64,000 nt of DNA, taken from positions 1,054,001 through 1,118,000 of the forward strand of contig NW_027480481.1 in assembly GCF_051401765.1 (NCBI RefSeq). Reading direction: 5' to 3'. Source of the DNA: Calliopsis andreniformis (taxonomy: Eukaryota; Arthropoda; Insecta; Hymenoptera; Andrenidae). Position numbers and translations under genes: made by a program. Under the pieces are notes generated by a model, which made no database searches, had not been told where the DNA came from, and saw only the letters and a program-made list of their open reading frames with translations. Each line of letters opens with the position of its first letter. The stretch's first letter is position 1. Below, piece after piece: positions 26,846 to 39,314 of the stretch.

Positions 26846-29800
26846 TCAGTACTCAAACCTCAATCCTCAACCCTCAGCCCTCATCCTCCATCCTCAATCC
26901 TCAATCCTCAATCCTCAATCTTCAATCCTCAGTACACAATATTCAATCCCCAATCCTCAATCCTCAATCCTCAATCCTCAATCCTCAATCCTCAACCCTC
27001 AATCCTCATACCTCAAACCTCAATCCTCAACCACCAGTCCTCATCCTCAATTCTCAATCCTCAATCCTCAATCCTCAATCTTCAATCCTCAATAATCAAT
27101 CTCCAATCCTAGATACTCAGTCCACAATCTTCAATCCTTAATTCTCAATCTTCAATCCTCAATCCCCAGTCTTCAATCTTCAATCCTCAATGCTCAATCC
27201 TCAATCCTCTGTCCTCAGTCCTCAAACCTCAATCCTCAACCCTCAGCCCTCATCCTCCATCCTCAATTCTTAATCATCAATCCTCAATCATCAATCCTCA
27301 ATATTCAATCTTCAACCCTCAATCCTCAATCCTCAATCCTCAATCCTCAATCCTCAGTGATCAATACTCAATCTCTAATACACAATCATCAGTCCTCAAT
27401 CCTCAATCCTCAATCCTCAATCCTCAATCCTCATTTCTCAAACCTCAACCCTCAATCTTCAATCCTCAATATCCAATCTTCAATCCTCAATAACCAATCT
27501 CCAATCCTAGATCCTCAACCCTCAATCCTCAATCCTCAATCCTCAATCCTCATTCTTCAATCCTCAATACCCAATCCTCAATCTTCAATCCTCTATCAAC
27601 AATCCTTAATTCTCAATCCTCAATCCTCAGTCCTCAGCCGTCAAACCTCAATCCCCGACCCTCAGCCCTCATCCTCAATCCTCAGTCCTCAATCCTCAGT
27701 CCTCAATCCTCAAACCTCAATCCTCAATACTCAATTTTCAATCCTCAATCCTCAATCTTCAATCCTCAATTCTCAATCCTCAATCCTCTGTCCTCAGTCC
27801 TCAAACCTCAATCCTCAACCCTCAGCCCTCATCCTCCATCCTCAATTCTTAATCATCAATCCTCAATCATCAATCCTCAATATTCAATCTTCAACCCTCA
27901 ATCCTCAATCCTCAATCCTCAATCCTCAATCCTCAATCCTCAATCTTCAATCCTCAATACTCAGTCTTCAATCCTCAATCCTCAATCCTCAATCCTCAGT
28001 CCTCAATCCTCAGTGATCAATCCTCAATCTTCCATCCTCAGTACTCAATATTCAATCCCCAATCCTCAATCCTCAACCCTCAATCCTCAATCCTCAATCC
28101 TCAATCCTCATCCCTCAATCCTCATTCCTCAAACCTCAATCCTCAACCCTCAGTCCTCATCCTCAATACTCAATCCTCAATCCTCAATCCTCAATCCTTA
28201 ATCTTCAATCCTCAATAATCAATCTCCAATCCTAGATCGTCGATCCACAATCTTCAATCCTTAATTCTCAATCTTCAATCCTCAATCCCCAGTCTTCAAT
28301 ATTCAATCCTCAATGCTCAATCCTCAATCCTCAATCCTCAGTCCTCAATCCTCAGTCCTCAATCCTCAAACCTAAATCCTCTACCGTCAGTCCTCGTCCT
28401 CAATCCTCAAACCTCAATCCTCAATTCTCAATATTCAATCATCAATACTCAATCTTCAATCCTCAATCCTCAGTCCTCAATCCTCAATACTCAACCCTCA
28501 ATATTCAACACACAATCCTCAGCCATGAATCCTCAATGCTCAACCATCAATCCTCAATTCTCAATACTCAATCCTCAATCGCCAATCCTCAATCCCCAAT
28601 CCTCAATCTCCAATCCTCAATCCTCAGTCCTCAATCCTCAGTCCTCAATCCTCAAACCTAAATCCTCTACCGTCAGTCCTCGTCCTCAATCCTCAAACCT
28701 CAATCCTCAATTCTCAATATTCAATCATCAATACTCAATCTTCAATCCTCAATCGTCAATCCTCAATCCTCAATCTTCAATCCTCAATAATCAATCTCCA
28801 ATCCTACATCCTCAATCCCCAATCCTCAATCCTTAATCCTCAATCTTCAATCCTCTATCGCCAGTCCTCAATCTTCAATCCTCAATGCTCAATCCTCAAT
28901 CCTCAATCCTCAGTCCTCAATCCTCAATCCTCAAACCTCAATCCTCAACCGTCAGTCCTCGTCCTCAATCCTCAACCCTCAATCCTCAATCCTCAATCTT
29001 CAATCTCCAATCCTAGATCCTCAATCCTCAATCCTCAATCCCCAATCTTCAATCTTCAATAATCAATCTCCAATCCTAGATCCTCAATCCTCAATCTTCA
29101 ATCCCCAATCTTCAATCCTCAATAATCAATCTCCAATCCTAGATCCTCAACCCTCAATCCTCAATGCTCAATCCTCAATCCTCAATCCTCTATCCTCAAT
29201 CTTCAATCCTCAACCCGCAATCCTCAATCCTGAATCCTCAATCCTCAATCTTCAATCCTCAATACTCAATCTTCAATCCACAATCCACAATCGTCAATCC
29301 TCAATCCTCAATCTTCAATCCTCAATACTCAATTTTCAATCCTCAATCCTCAATCCTCAGTGATCAATACTCAATCATTAATACACAATCCTCAATTCTC
29401 AATCCTCAATCCTCAATCCTCAATCCTCAATCCTCATTTCACAAACCTCAATCCTCAACCCTCAGTCCTCATCTTCAATTCTCAATTCTCAATCCTCAAT
29501 CATCAATCCTCAATCTTCAGTCCTCAATCGCCAGTCCTCAATCTTCAATCCTCAATGCTCAATCCTCAATCCTCAATCCTCAGTCCTCAATCCTCAATCC
29601 TCAATCCTCAAACCTCAATCCTCAACCGTCAGTCCTCGTCCTCAATCCTCAACCCTCAATCCTCAATCCTCAATCTTCAATCTCCAATCCTAGATCCTCA
29701 ATCCTCAATCCTCAATCCCCAATCTTCAATACTCAATAATCAATCTCCAATCCTAGATCCTCAATCCTCAATCCTCAATCCCCAATCTTCAATCCTCAAT

Positions 29801-32800
29801 AGTCAATCTCCAATTCTAGATCCTCAACCCTCAATCTTCAATCCTCAATCCTCAATCCTAATTCTTCAATCCTCAATACCCAATCCTCAATCTTCAATCC
29901 TCTATCAACAATCCTTAATTCTCAATCCTCAATCGTCAGTCCTCAGCCGTCAAACCTCAATCCCCGACCCTCAGCCCTCATCCTCAATCCTCAGTCCTCA
30001 ATCCTCAGTCCTCAGTCCTCAAACCTCAATCCTCAACCCTCAGACATCATCCTCAATCCTCAATCCTCAATCCTCAATCCTCAATCTTCAATCCCTAATA
30101 CTCAATCTTCAATCCTCAATCCTCAGTCCTCAAACCTCTATCCTGAATCTTCAATACTCAACCTTCAAGCCTCAATCCTCAGTCCTCAATCCTCAATCCT
30201 CAATCTTCAATCCTCAATATCCAATCTTCAATCCTCAATCCTCAATCCTCAATCCTCAATCCTCAATTTTCAATCCTCAATCCTCAATCCTCAGACCTCA
30301 ATCATCAATATTCAACCCTCAGTCCTCGTCCTCAATCCACAACCCTCAATCCTCAATCCTCAATCTTCAATCATCAATATTCAATCTTCAATCCTCAATG
30401 CTCAATCCTCAATCCTCAATCCTCTATCCTCAATCTTTAATCCTCAATCCTCAATCCTCAATCCTCAATCCTCAATCTTCAATCCTCAATACACAATCTT
30501 CAATCCACAATCCACAATCGTCAATCCTCAATCCTCAATCTTCAATCCTCAATACTCAATCTTCAATCCTCAATCCTCAATCCTCAATTCTCAATCCTCA
30601 GTCCTCTGTCCTCAGTCCTCAAACCTCAATCCTCAACACTCAGCCCTCATCCTCCATCCTCAATCCTTAATCATCAATCCTCAATCTTCAATCCTCAATA
30701 TTCAATCATCAACCCTCAATCCTCAACACTCAATCCTCAATCCTCAATCCTCAGTGATCAATACTCAATCTTTAATACACAATCCTCAATCCTCAATCCT
30801 CAATCCTCAATCCTCAATCCTCAATCCTCATTTCTCAAACCTCAATCCTCAACCCTCAGTCCTCATCCTCAATTCTCAATTCTCAATTCTCAATCCTCAA
30901 TCATCAATCCTCAATCTTCAATCCTCAATAATCAATCTCCAATCCTAGATACTCAATCCTCAATCCTCAATCGCCAATCTTCAATCCTCAATAATCAATC
31001 TCCAATCCTAGATACTCAATCCTCAATCCTCAATCCCCAATCTTCAATCCTCAATATTCAATCTCCAATTCTAGATCCTCAACCCTCAATCCTCAATCCT
31101 CAATCCTCAATCCTCATTCTTCAATCCTCAATACCCAATCCTCAATCTTCAGTCCTCTATCAACAATCCTTAATTCTCAATCCTCAATCCTCAGTCCTCA
31201 GCCGCCAAACCTCAATCCCCGACCATCAGCCCTCATCCTCATTCCTCAGTCCTCAATCCTCAGTCCTCAGTCCTCAAACCTCAATCCTCAACCCTCAGCC
31301 CTCAGCCTCCATCCACAGTCCTCAATCCTCAATCCTCAATCTTCAATCCTCAGTACTCAATATTCAATCCCCAATCCTCAATCCTCAATCCTCAATCCTC
31401 AATCCTCAGGCATCAATACTCAATCTTCAATACTCAATCCTCAATCCTCAATCCTCAATCCTCAACCCTACCCTCAATCCCTATTCTTCAAACCTCAATC
31501 CTCAACCCTCAGTCCTCATACTCAATTCTCAATCATCAATCCTCAATCCTCAATCCTCAATCTTCAATCCTCAATAATCAATCTCCAATCCTAGATCCTC
31601 AATCCACAATCTTCAATCCTTAATTCTCAATCATCAATCCTCAATCCCCAGTCTTCAATCTTCAATCCTCAATGCTTAATCCTCAATCCTCAATCCTCAG
31701 TCCTCAATCCTCAATCCTCAAACCACAAACCTCAATCCTCTACCGTCAGTCCTCGTCCTCAATCCTCAAACCTCAATCCTCAATCCTCAGTATTCAATCA
31801 TCAATACTCAATCTTCAATCCTCAATCCTCAATCTTCAATCTTCAATCCTCAGTCCTCAAACCTCAATCCTGAATCTTCAATACTCAACCTTCAAGCCTC
31901 AATCCTCAGTCCTCAATCCTCAATCCTCAATCTTCAATCCTCAATATCCAATCTTCAATACTCAATCCTCAATCCTCAATCCTCAATCCTCAATTTTCAA
32001 TCCTCAATCCTCAATCCTCAGACCTCAATCATCAATATTCAATCCCCAATCCTCAATCCTCAATCCTCAATCATCAATCCTCAATCCTCAACCCTCAATC
32101 CTCATTCCTCAAACCTCAATCCTCAACCCTCAGTCCTCATCCTCAATTCTCAATCCTCAATCCTCAATCCTCAATCCTCAATCTTCAATCCTCAATAATC
32201 AATCTCCAATCCTAGATCCTCAATCCACAATCTCAATCCTTAATTCTCAATCTTCAATCGTCAATCCCCAGTCTTCAATCTTCAATCCTCAATGCTCAAT
32301 CCTCAATCCTCAATCCTCAGTCCTCAATCGTCAGTCCTCAATCCTCAAACCTCAATCCTCAATACTCAATTTTCAATCCTCAATCCTCAATCTTCAATCC
32401 TCAATTCTCATTCCTCAATCCTCTGTCCTCAGTCCTCAAACTTCAATCCTCAACCCTCAGCCCTCATCCTCCATCCTCAATTCTTAATCATCAATCCTCA
32501 ATCATCAATCCTCAATATTCAATCTTCAACCCTCAATCCTCAATCCTCAATCCTCGATCCTCAATCCTCAGTGATCAATACTCAATCTCTAATACACAAT
32601 CATCAGTGCTCAATCCTCAATCCTCAATCCTCAATCTTCAATCCTCATTTCTCAAACCTCAATCCTCAACCCACAATCCTCAACTTTCAATCCTCAATAC
32701 TCAATCTTCAATCCTCAATCCTCAATCCTCAATCCTCAGTCCTCAATCCTCAGTCATCAATCCTCAATCCTCAACCCTCAGCCCTCATCCTCCATCCTCA

Positions 32801-33574
32801 ATTCTTAATCATCAATCCTCAATCATCAATCCTCAATATTCAATCTTCAACCCTCAATCCTCAATCCTCAATCCTCAATCCTCAATCCTCAGTGATCAAT
32901 ACTCAATCTCTAATACACAATCATCAGTGCTCAATCCTCAATCCCCAAGCCTCAGTCCTCAATCCTCAATCCCCAAACCTCAATCCTCAACCGTCAGTCC
33001 TCGTCCTCAGTACTCGACCCTCAATCCTCAATCCTCAATCTTCAGTCTCCAATCCTAGATCCTCAAACCTCAATCCTCAATAATCAATCTTCAATCCTCA
33101 ATCCTCAATCCTCAATGCTCAATCCCCAATATTCAATCCTCAAGAACCAATCTCCAATCCTAGATCCTCAACCCCCAATCCTCAATCCTCAATCCTCAAT
33201 CCTCATTCTTCAATCCTCAATACCCAATCCTCAATCTTCAATCCTCTATCAACAATCCTGAATTCTCACTCCTCAATCCTCAGTCCTCAGTCGTCAAACC
33301 TCAATCCCCGACCCTCAGCCCTCATCCTCAATCCTCATTCCTCAATCCTCAGTCCTCAGTCCTCAAACCTCAATCCACAATCCTCAGACATCATCCTCAA
33401 TCCTTAATCCTCAATCCTCAATCCTCAACCTTCAATCCTCAATACTCAATCTTCAATCCTCAATCCTCAGCCCTCAAACCTCAGTTCTGAATCCTCAATA
33501 CTCAACCGTCAATCCTCAATCCTCAGTCCTCAGTACTCAACCATCAATACTCAATTCTCAATACTCAATAGAAT

Positions 33575-33592
33575 ATCCTGAATTCTCAGGAT
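33575..33592. repeat. Hairpin landmark 13 (type B)
   Basis: In 8-kb copy 3, 16,068 bases after landmark 9. Confidence 0.9.
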
Positions 33593-34519
33593 TCAATACT
33601 CAAACCTCAATCCTCAACCCTCAGCCCTCATCCTCCATCATCAATCCTCAATCCTCAATCCTCAATCTTCAATCCTCAGTACTCAATATTCACCCCAATC
33701 CTCAATCCTCAATCCTCAATCCTCAATCCTCAATCCTCAATCCTCAATCCTCAATTCTCAATCTTCAATCCTCAATACTCATTCTTCAGTCCTCAATCCT
33801 CAATCCTCAATCCTCAATCCTCAATCCTCAATCCTCAATCCTCAATCCTCATTCTACAATCCTCAATACCCAATCCACAATCTTCAATCTTCAATCCTCA
33901 ATTCGCAATCCTCAATCCTCAATCCTCAGACCTCAAGTATCAATACTCAACCCCCAGTCCTCGTCCTCAATCCACAACACTCAATCCTCAATCGTTAATC
34001 TTCATTCATCAATATTCAACATTCAATCCTCAATCATCAATCCTCAATCTTCAATCCTCAATAATCAGTCTCCAATCCTAGATCCTCAATCCTCAATCCT
34101 CAAACCCCAATCCTCAATCCTCAATAAACAATCTCCAGTCCTAGATCCTCAACGCTCAATCCTCAAACCTCAATCCTCAATCCTCATTCTTCAATCCTCA
34201 ATACCCGATCCTCAATCTTCAATCCTCTATCAACAATCCTTAATTCTCAACCCTCAATCCTCAGTCCTCAGTCGTCAAACCTGAATCCCCGACCCTCAGC
34301 CTTCATCCTCAATCCTCAGACCTCAATCCTCAGTCCTCAGTCCTCAAACCTCAATCCTCAAACCTCAGACATCATCCTCAATCCTCAATCCTCAATCCTC
34401 AATCCTCAATCTTCAATCCTCAATACTCAATCTTCAATCCAAATCCACAGCCCTCAAACCTCAATTCTGAATCCTCAATACTCAACCATCAATCCTAAAT
34501 TCTCAATACCCAAAAGAAT

Positions 34520-34537
34520 ATCCTGAATTCTCAGGAT
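34520..34537. repeat. Hairpin landmark 14 (type A), last in window
   Basis: In 8-kb copy 3, only 945 bases after landmark 13 (1,357 in copies 1 and 2) because of the 412-base deletion between them. No further copy was seen in the remaining 29 kb. Confidence 0.88.
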
Positions 34538-37500
34538 TCAGTACTCAAACCTCAATCCTCAACCCTCAGCCCTCATCCTCCATCCTCAATCCTCAATCCT
34601 CAATCCTCAATCTTCAATCCTCAGTACACAATATTCAATCCCCAATCCTCAATCCTCAATCCTCAATCCTCAATCCTCAATCCACAACCCTCAATCCTCA
34701 TACCTCAAACCTCAATCCTCAACCACCAGTCCTCATCCTCAATTCTCAATCCTCAATCCTCAATCCTCAATCTTCAATCCTCAATAATCAATCTCCAATC
34801 CTAGATACTCAGTCCACAATCTTCAATCCTTAATTCTCAATCTTCAATCCTCAATCCCCAGTCTTCAATCTTCAATCCTCAATGCTCAATCCTCAATCCT
34901 CTGTCCTCAGTCCTCAAACCTCAATCCTCAACCCTCAGCCCTCATCCTCCATCCTCAATTCTTAATCATCAATCCTCAATCATCAATCCTCAATATTCAA
35001 TCTTCAACCCTCAATCCTCAATCCTCAATCCTCAATCCTCAATCCTCAGTGATCAATACTCAATCTCTAATACACAATCATCAGTCCTCAATCCTCAATC
35101 CTCAATCCTCAATCCTCAATCCTCATTTCTCAAACCTCAACCCTCAATCTTCAATCCTCAATATCCAATCTTCAATCCTCAATAACCAATCTCCAATCCT
35201 AGATCCTCAACCCTCAATCCTCAATCCTCAATCCTCAATCCTCATTCTTCAATCCTCAATACCCAATCCTCAATCTTCAATCCTCTATCAACAATCCTTA
35301 ATTCTCAATCCTCAATCCTCAGTCCTCAGCCGTCAAACCTCAATCCCCGACCCTCAGCCCTCATCCTCAATCCTCAGTCCTCAATCCTCAGTCCTCAATC
35401 CTCAAACCTCAATCCTCAATACTCAATTTTCAATCCTCAATCCTCAATCTTCAATCCTCAATTCTCAATCCTCAATCCTCTGTCCTCAGTCCTCAAACCT
35501 CAATCCTCAACCCTCAGCCCTCATCCTCCATCCTCAATTCTTAATCATCAATCCTCAATCATCAATCCTCAATATTCAATCTTCAACCCTCAATCCTCAA
35601 TCCTCAATCCTCAATCCTCAATCCTCAATCCTCAATCTTCAATCCTCAATACTCAGTCTTCAATCCTCAATCCTCAATCCTCAATCCTCAGTCCTCAATC
35701 CTCAGTGATCAATCCTCAATCTTCCATCCTCAGTACTCAATATTCAATCCCCAATCCTCAATCCTCAACCCTCAATCCTCAATCCTCAATCCTCAATCCT
35801 CATCCCTCAATCCTCATTCCTCAAACCTCAATCCTCAACCCTCAGTCCTCATCCTCAATACTCAATCCTCAATCCTCAATCCTCAATCCTTAATCTTCAA
35901 TCCTCAATAATCAATCTCCAATCCTAGATCGTCGATCCACAATCTTCAATCCTTAATTCTCAATCTTCAATCCTCAATCCCCAGTCTTCAATATTCAATC
36001 CTCAATGCTCAATCCTCAATCCTCAATCCTCAGTCCTCAATCCTCAGTCCTCAATCCTCAAACCTAAATCCTCTACCGTCAGTCCTCGTCCTCAATCCTC
36101 AAACCTCAATCCTCAATTCTCAATATTCAATCATCAATACTCAATCTTCAATCCTCAATCCTCAGTCCTCAATCCTCAATACTCAACCCTCAATATTCAA
36201 CACACAATCCTCAGCCATGAATCCTCAATGCTCAACCATCAATCCTCAATTCTCAATACTCAATCCTCAATCGCCAATCCTCAATCCCCAATCCTCAATC
36301 TCCAATCCTCAATCCTCAGTCCTCAATCCTCAGTCCTCAATCCTCAAACCTAAATCCTCTACCGTCAGTCCTCGTCCTCAATCCTCAAACCTCAATCCTC
36401 AATTCTCAATATTCAATCATCAATACTCAATCTTCAATCCTCAATCGTCAATCCTCAATCCTCAATCTTCAATCCTCAATAATCAATCTCCAATCCTACA
36501 TCCTCAATCCCCAATCCTCAATCCTTAATCCTCAATCTTCAATCCTCTATCGCCAGTCCTCAATCTTCAATCCTCAATGCTCAATCCTCAATCCTCAATC
36601 CTCAGTCCTCAATCCTCAATCCTCAAACCTCAATCCTCAACCGTCAGTCCTCGTCCTCAATCCTCAACCCTCAATCCTCAATCCTCAATCTTCAATCTCC
36701 AATCCTAGATCCTCAATCCTCAATCCTCAATCCCCAATCTTCAATCTTCAATCTTCAATAATCAATCTCCAATCCTAGATCCTCAATCCTCAATCGTCAA
36801 TCCCCAATCTTCAATCCTCAATAATCAATCTCCAATCCTAGATCCTCAACCCTCAATCCTCAATGCTCAATCCTCAATCCTCAATCCTCTATCCTCAATC
36901 TTCAATCCTCAATCCGCAATCCTCAATCCTGAATCCTCAATCCTCAATCTTCAATCCTCAATACTCAATCTTCAATCCACAATCCACAATCGTCAATCCT
37001 CAATCCTCAATCTTCAATCCTCAATACTCAATTTTCAATCCTCAATCCTCAATCCTCAGTGATCAATACTCAATCATTAATACACAATCCTCAATTCTCA
37101 ATCCTCAATCCTCAATCCTCAATCCTCAATCCTCATTTCACAAACCTCAATCCTCAACCCTCAGTCCTCAACTTCAATTCTCAATTCTCAATCCTCAATC
37201 ATCAATCCTCAATCTTCAGTCCTCAATCGCCAGTCCTCAATCTTCAATCCTCAATGCTCAATCCTCAATCCTCAATCCTCAGTCCTCAATCCTCAATCCT
37301 CAATCCTCAAACCTCAATCCTCAACCGTCAGTCCTCGTCCTCAATCCTCAACCCTCAATCCTCAATCCTCAATCTTCAATCTCCAATCCTAGATACTCAA
37401 TCCTCAATCCTCAATCCCCAATCTTCAAAACTCAATAATCAATCTCCAATCCTAGATCCTCAATCCTCAATCCTCAATCCCCAATCTTCAATCCTCAATA

Positions 37501-39314
37501 GTCAATCTCCAATTCTAGATCCTCAACCCTCAATCTTCAATCCTCAATCCTCAATCCTAATTCTTCAATCCTCAATACCCAATCCTCAATCTTCAATCCT
37601 CTATCAACAATCCTTAATTCTCAATCCTCAATCGTCAGTCCTCAGCCGTCAAACCTCAATCCCCGACCCTCAGCCCTCATCCTCAATCCTCAGTCCTCAA
37701 TCCTCAGTCCTCAGTCCTCAAACCTCAATCCTCAACCCTCAGACATCATCCTCAATCCTCAATCCTCAATCCTCAATCCTCAATCTTCAATCCCTAATAC
37801 TCAATCTTCAATCCTCAATCCTCAGTCCTCAAACCTCTATCCTGAATCTTCAATACTCAACCTTCAAGCCTCAATCCTCAGTCCTCAATCCTCAATCCTC
37901 AATCTTCAATCCTCAATATCCAATCTTCAATCCTCAATCCTCAATCCTCAATCCTCAATCCTCAATTTTCAATCCTCAATCCTCAATCCTCAGACCTCAA
38001 TCATCAATATTCAACCCTCAGTCCTCGTCCTCAATCCACAACCCTCAATCCTCAATCCTCAATCTTCAATCATCAATATTCAATCTTCAATCCTCAATGC
38101 TCAATCCTCAATCCTCAATCCTCTATCCTCAATCTTTAATCCTCAATCCTCAATCCTCAATCCTCAATCCTCAATCTTCAATCCTCAATACACAATCTTC
38201 AATCCACAATCCACAATCGTCAATCCTCAATCCTCAATCTTCAATCCTCAATACTCAATCTTCAATCCTCAATCCTCAATCCTCAATTCTCAATCCTCAG
38301 TCCTCTGTCCTCAGTCCTCAAACCTCAATCCTCAACACTCAGCCCTCATCCTCCATCCTCAATCCTTAATCATCAATCCTCAATCTTCAATCCTCAATAT
38401 TCAATCATCAACCCTCAATCCTCAACACTCAATCCTCAATCCTCAATCCTCAGTGATCAATACTCAATCTTTAATACACAATCCTCAATCCTCAATCCTC
38501 AATCCTCAATCCTCAATCCTCAATCCTCATTTCTCAAACCTCAATCCTCAACCCTCAGTCCTCATCCTCAATAATCAATCTCCAATCCTAGATACTCAAT
38601 CCTCAATCCTCAATCCCCAATCTTCAATCCTCAATAATCAATCTCCAATCCTAGATACTCAATCCTCAATCCTCAATCCCCAATCTTCAATCCTCAATAT
38701 TCAATCTCCAATTCTAGATCCTCAACCCTCAATCCTCAATCCTCAATCCTCAATCCTCATTCTTCAATCCTCAATACCCAATCCTCAATCTTCAGTCCTC
38801 TATCAACAATCCTTAATTCTCAATCCTCAATCCTCAGTCCTCAGCCGCCAAACCTCAATCCCCGACCATCAGCCCTCATCCTCATTCCTCAGTCCTCAAT
38901 CCTCAGTCCTCAGTCCTCAAACCTCAATCCTCAACCCTGAGCCCTCAGCCTCCATCCACAGTCCTCAATCCTCAATCCTCAATCTTCAATCCTCAGTACT
39001 CAATATTCAATCCCCAATCCTCAATCCTCAATCCTCAATCCTCAATCCTCAGGCATCAATACTCAATCTTCAATACTCAATCCTCAATCCTCAATCCTCA
39101 ATCCTCAACCCTACCCTCAATCCCTATTCTTCAAACCTCAATCCTCAACCCTCAGTCCTCATACTCAATTCTCAATCATCAATCCTCAATCCTCAATCCT
39201 CAATCTTCAATCCTCAATAATCAATCTCCAATCCTAGATCCTCAATCCACAATCTTCAATCCTTAATTCTCAATCATCAATCCTCAATCCCCAGTCTTCA
39301 ATCTTCAATCCTCA

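Larger units (their letters stand above)
23708..31671. repeat. 8-kb higher-order repeat, copy 2
   Basis: Follows copy 1 at offset 7,971, then 7,964, with very few differences. Private or discriminating bases include T at 29,097, where copies 1 and 3 have G (21,133 and 36,796), and G at 30,973, where copy 1 has C (23,009). One heptamer is missing before the second CAGTGATC marker (24,786). Hairpins lie at 25,471 and 26,828. At 23,708 it has an extra TCAATCC-type stretch compared with 15,758. Confidence 0.82.
31672..39314. repeat. 8-kb higher-order repeat, copy 3 (rearranged ends)
   Basis: The first 370 bases match the units starting at 39,315 and 42,571 rather than copies 1 and 2. From about 32.04 kb it follows copy 1 at offset 16,068. 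A 412-base deletion near 33.75 kb removes the CGTTTCTCAAACC stretch and lowers the copy 2 offset to 7,692. One extra heptamer near 36.76 kb then makes it 7,699. Around 38.57 kb another short segment is missing. It carries the last two hairpins in the window (33,575 and 34,520). Confidence 0.78.

Noticed and set aside
15758..39314. Three 8-kb copies as mobile elements
   Set aside because: No terminal inverted repeats, target-site duplications, transposase or reverse transcriptase frames. The copies are head to tail and made of the array unit itself, which fits unequal exchange.
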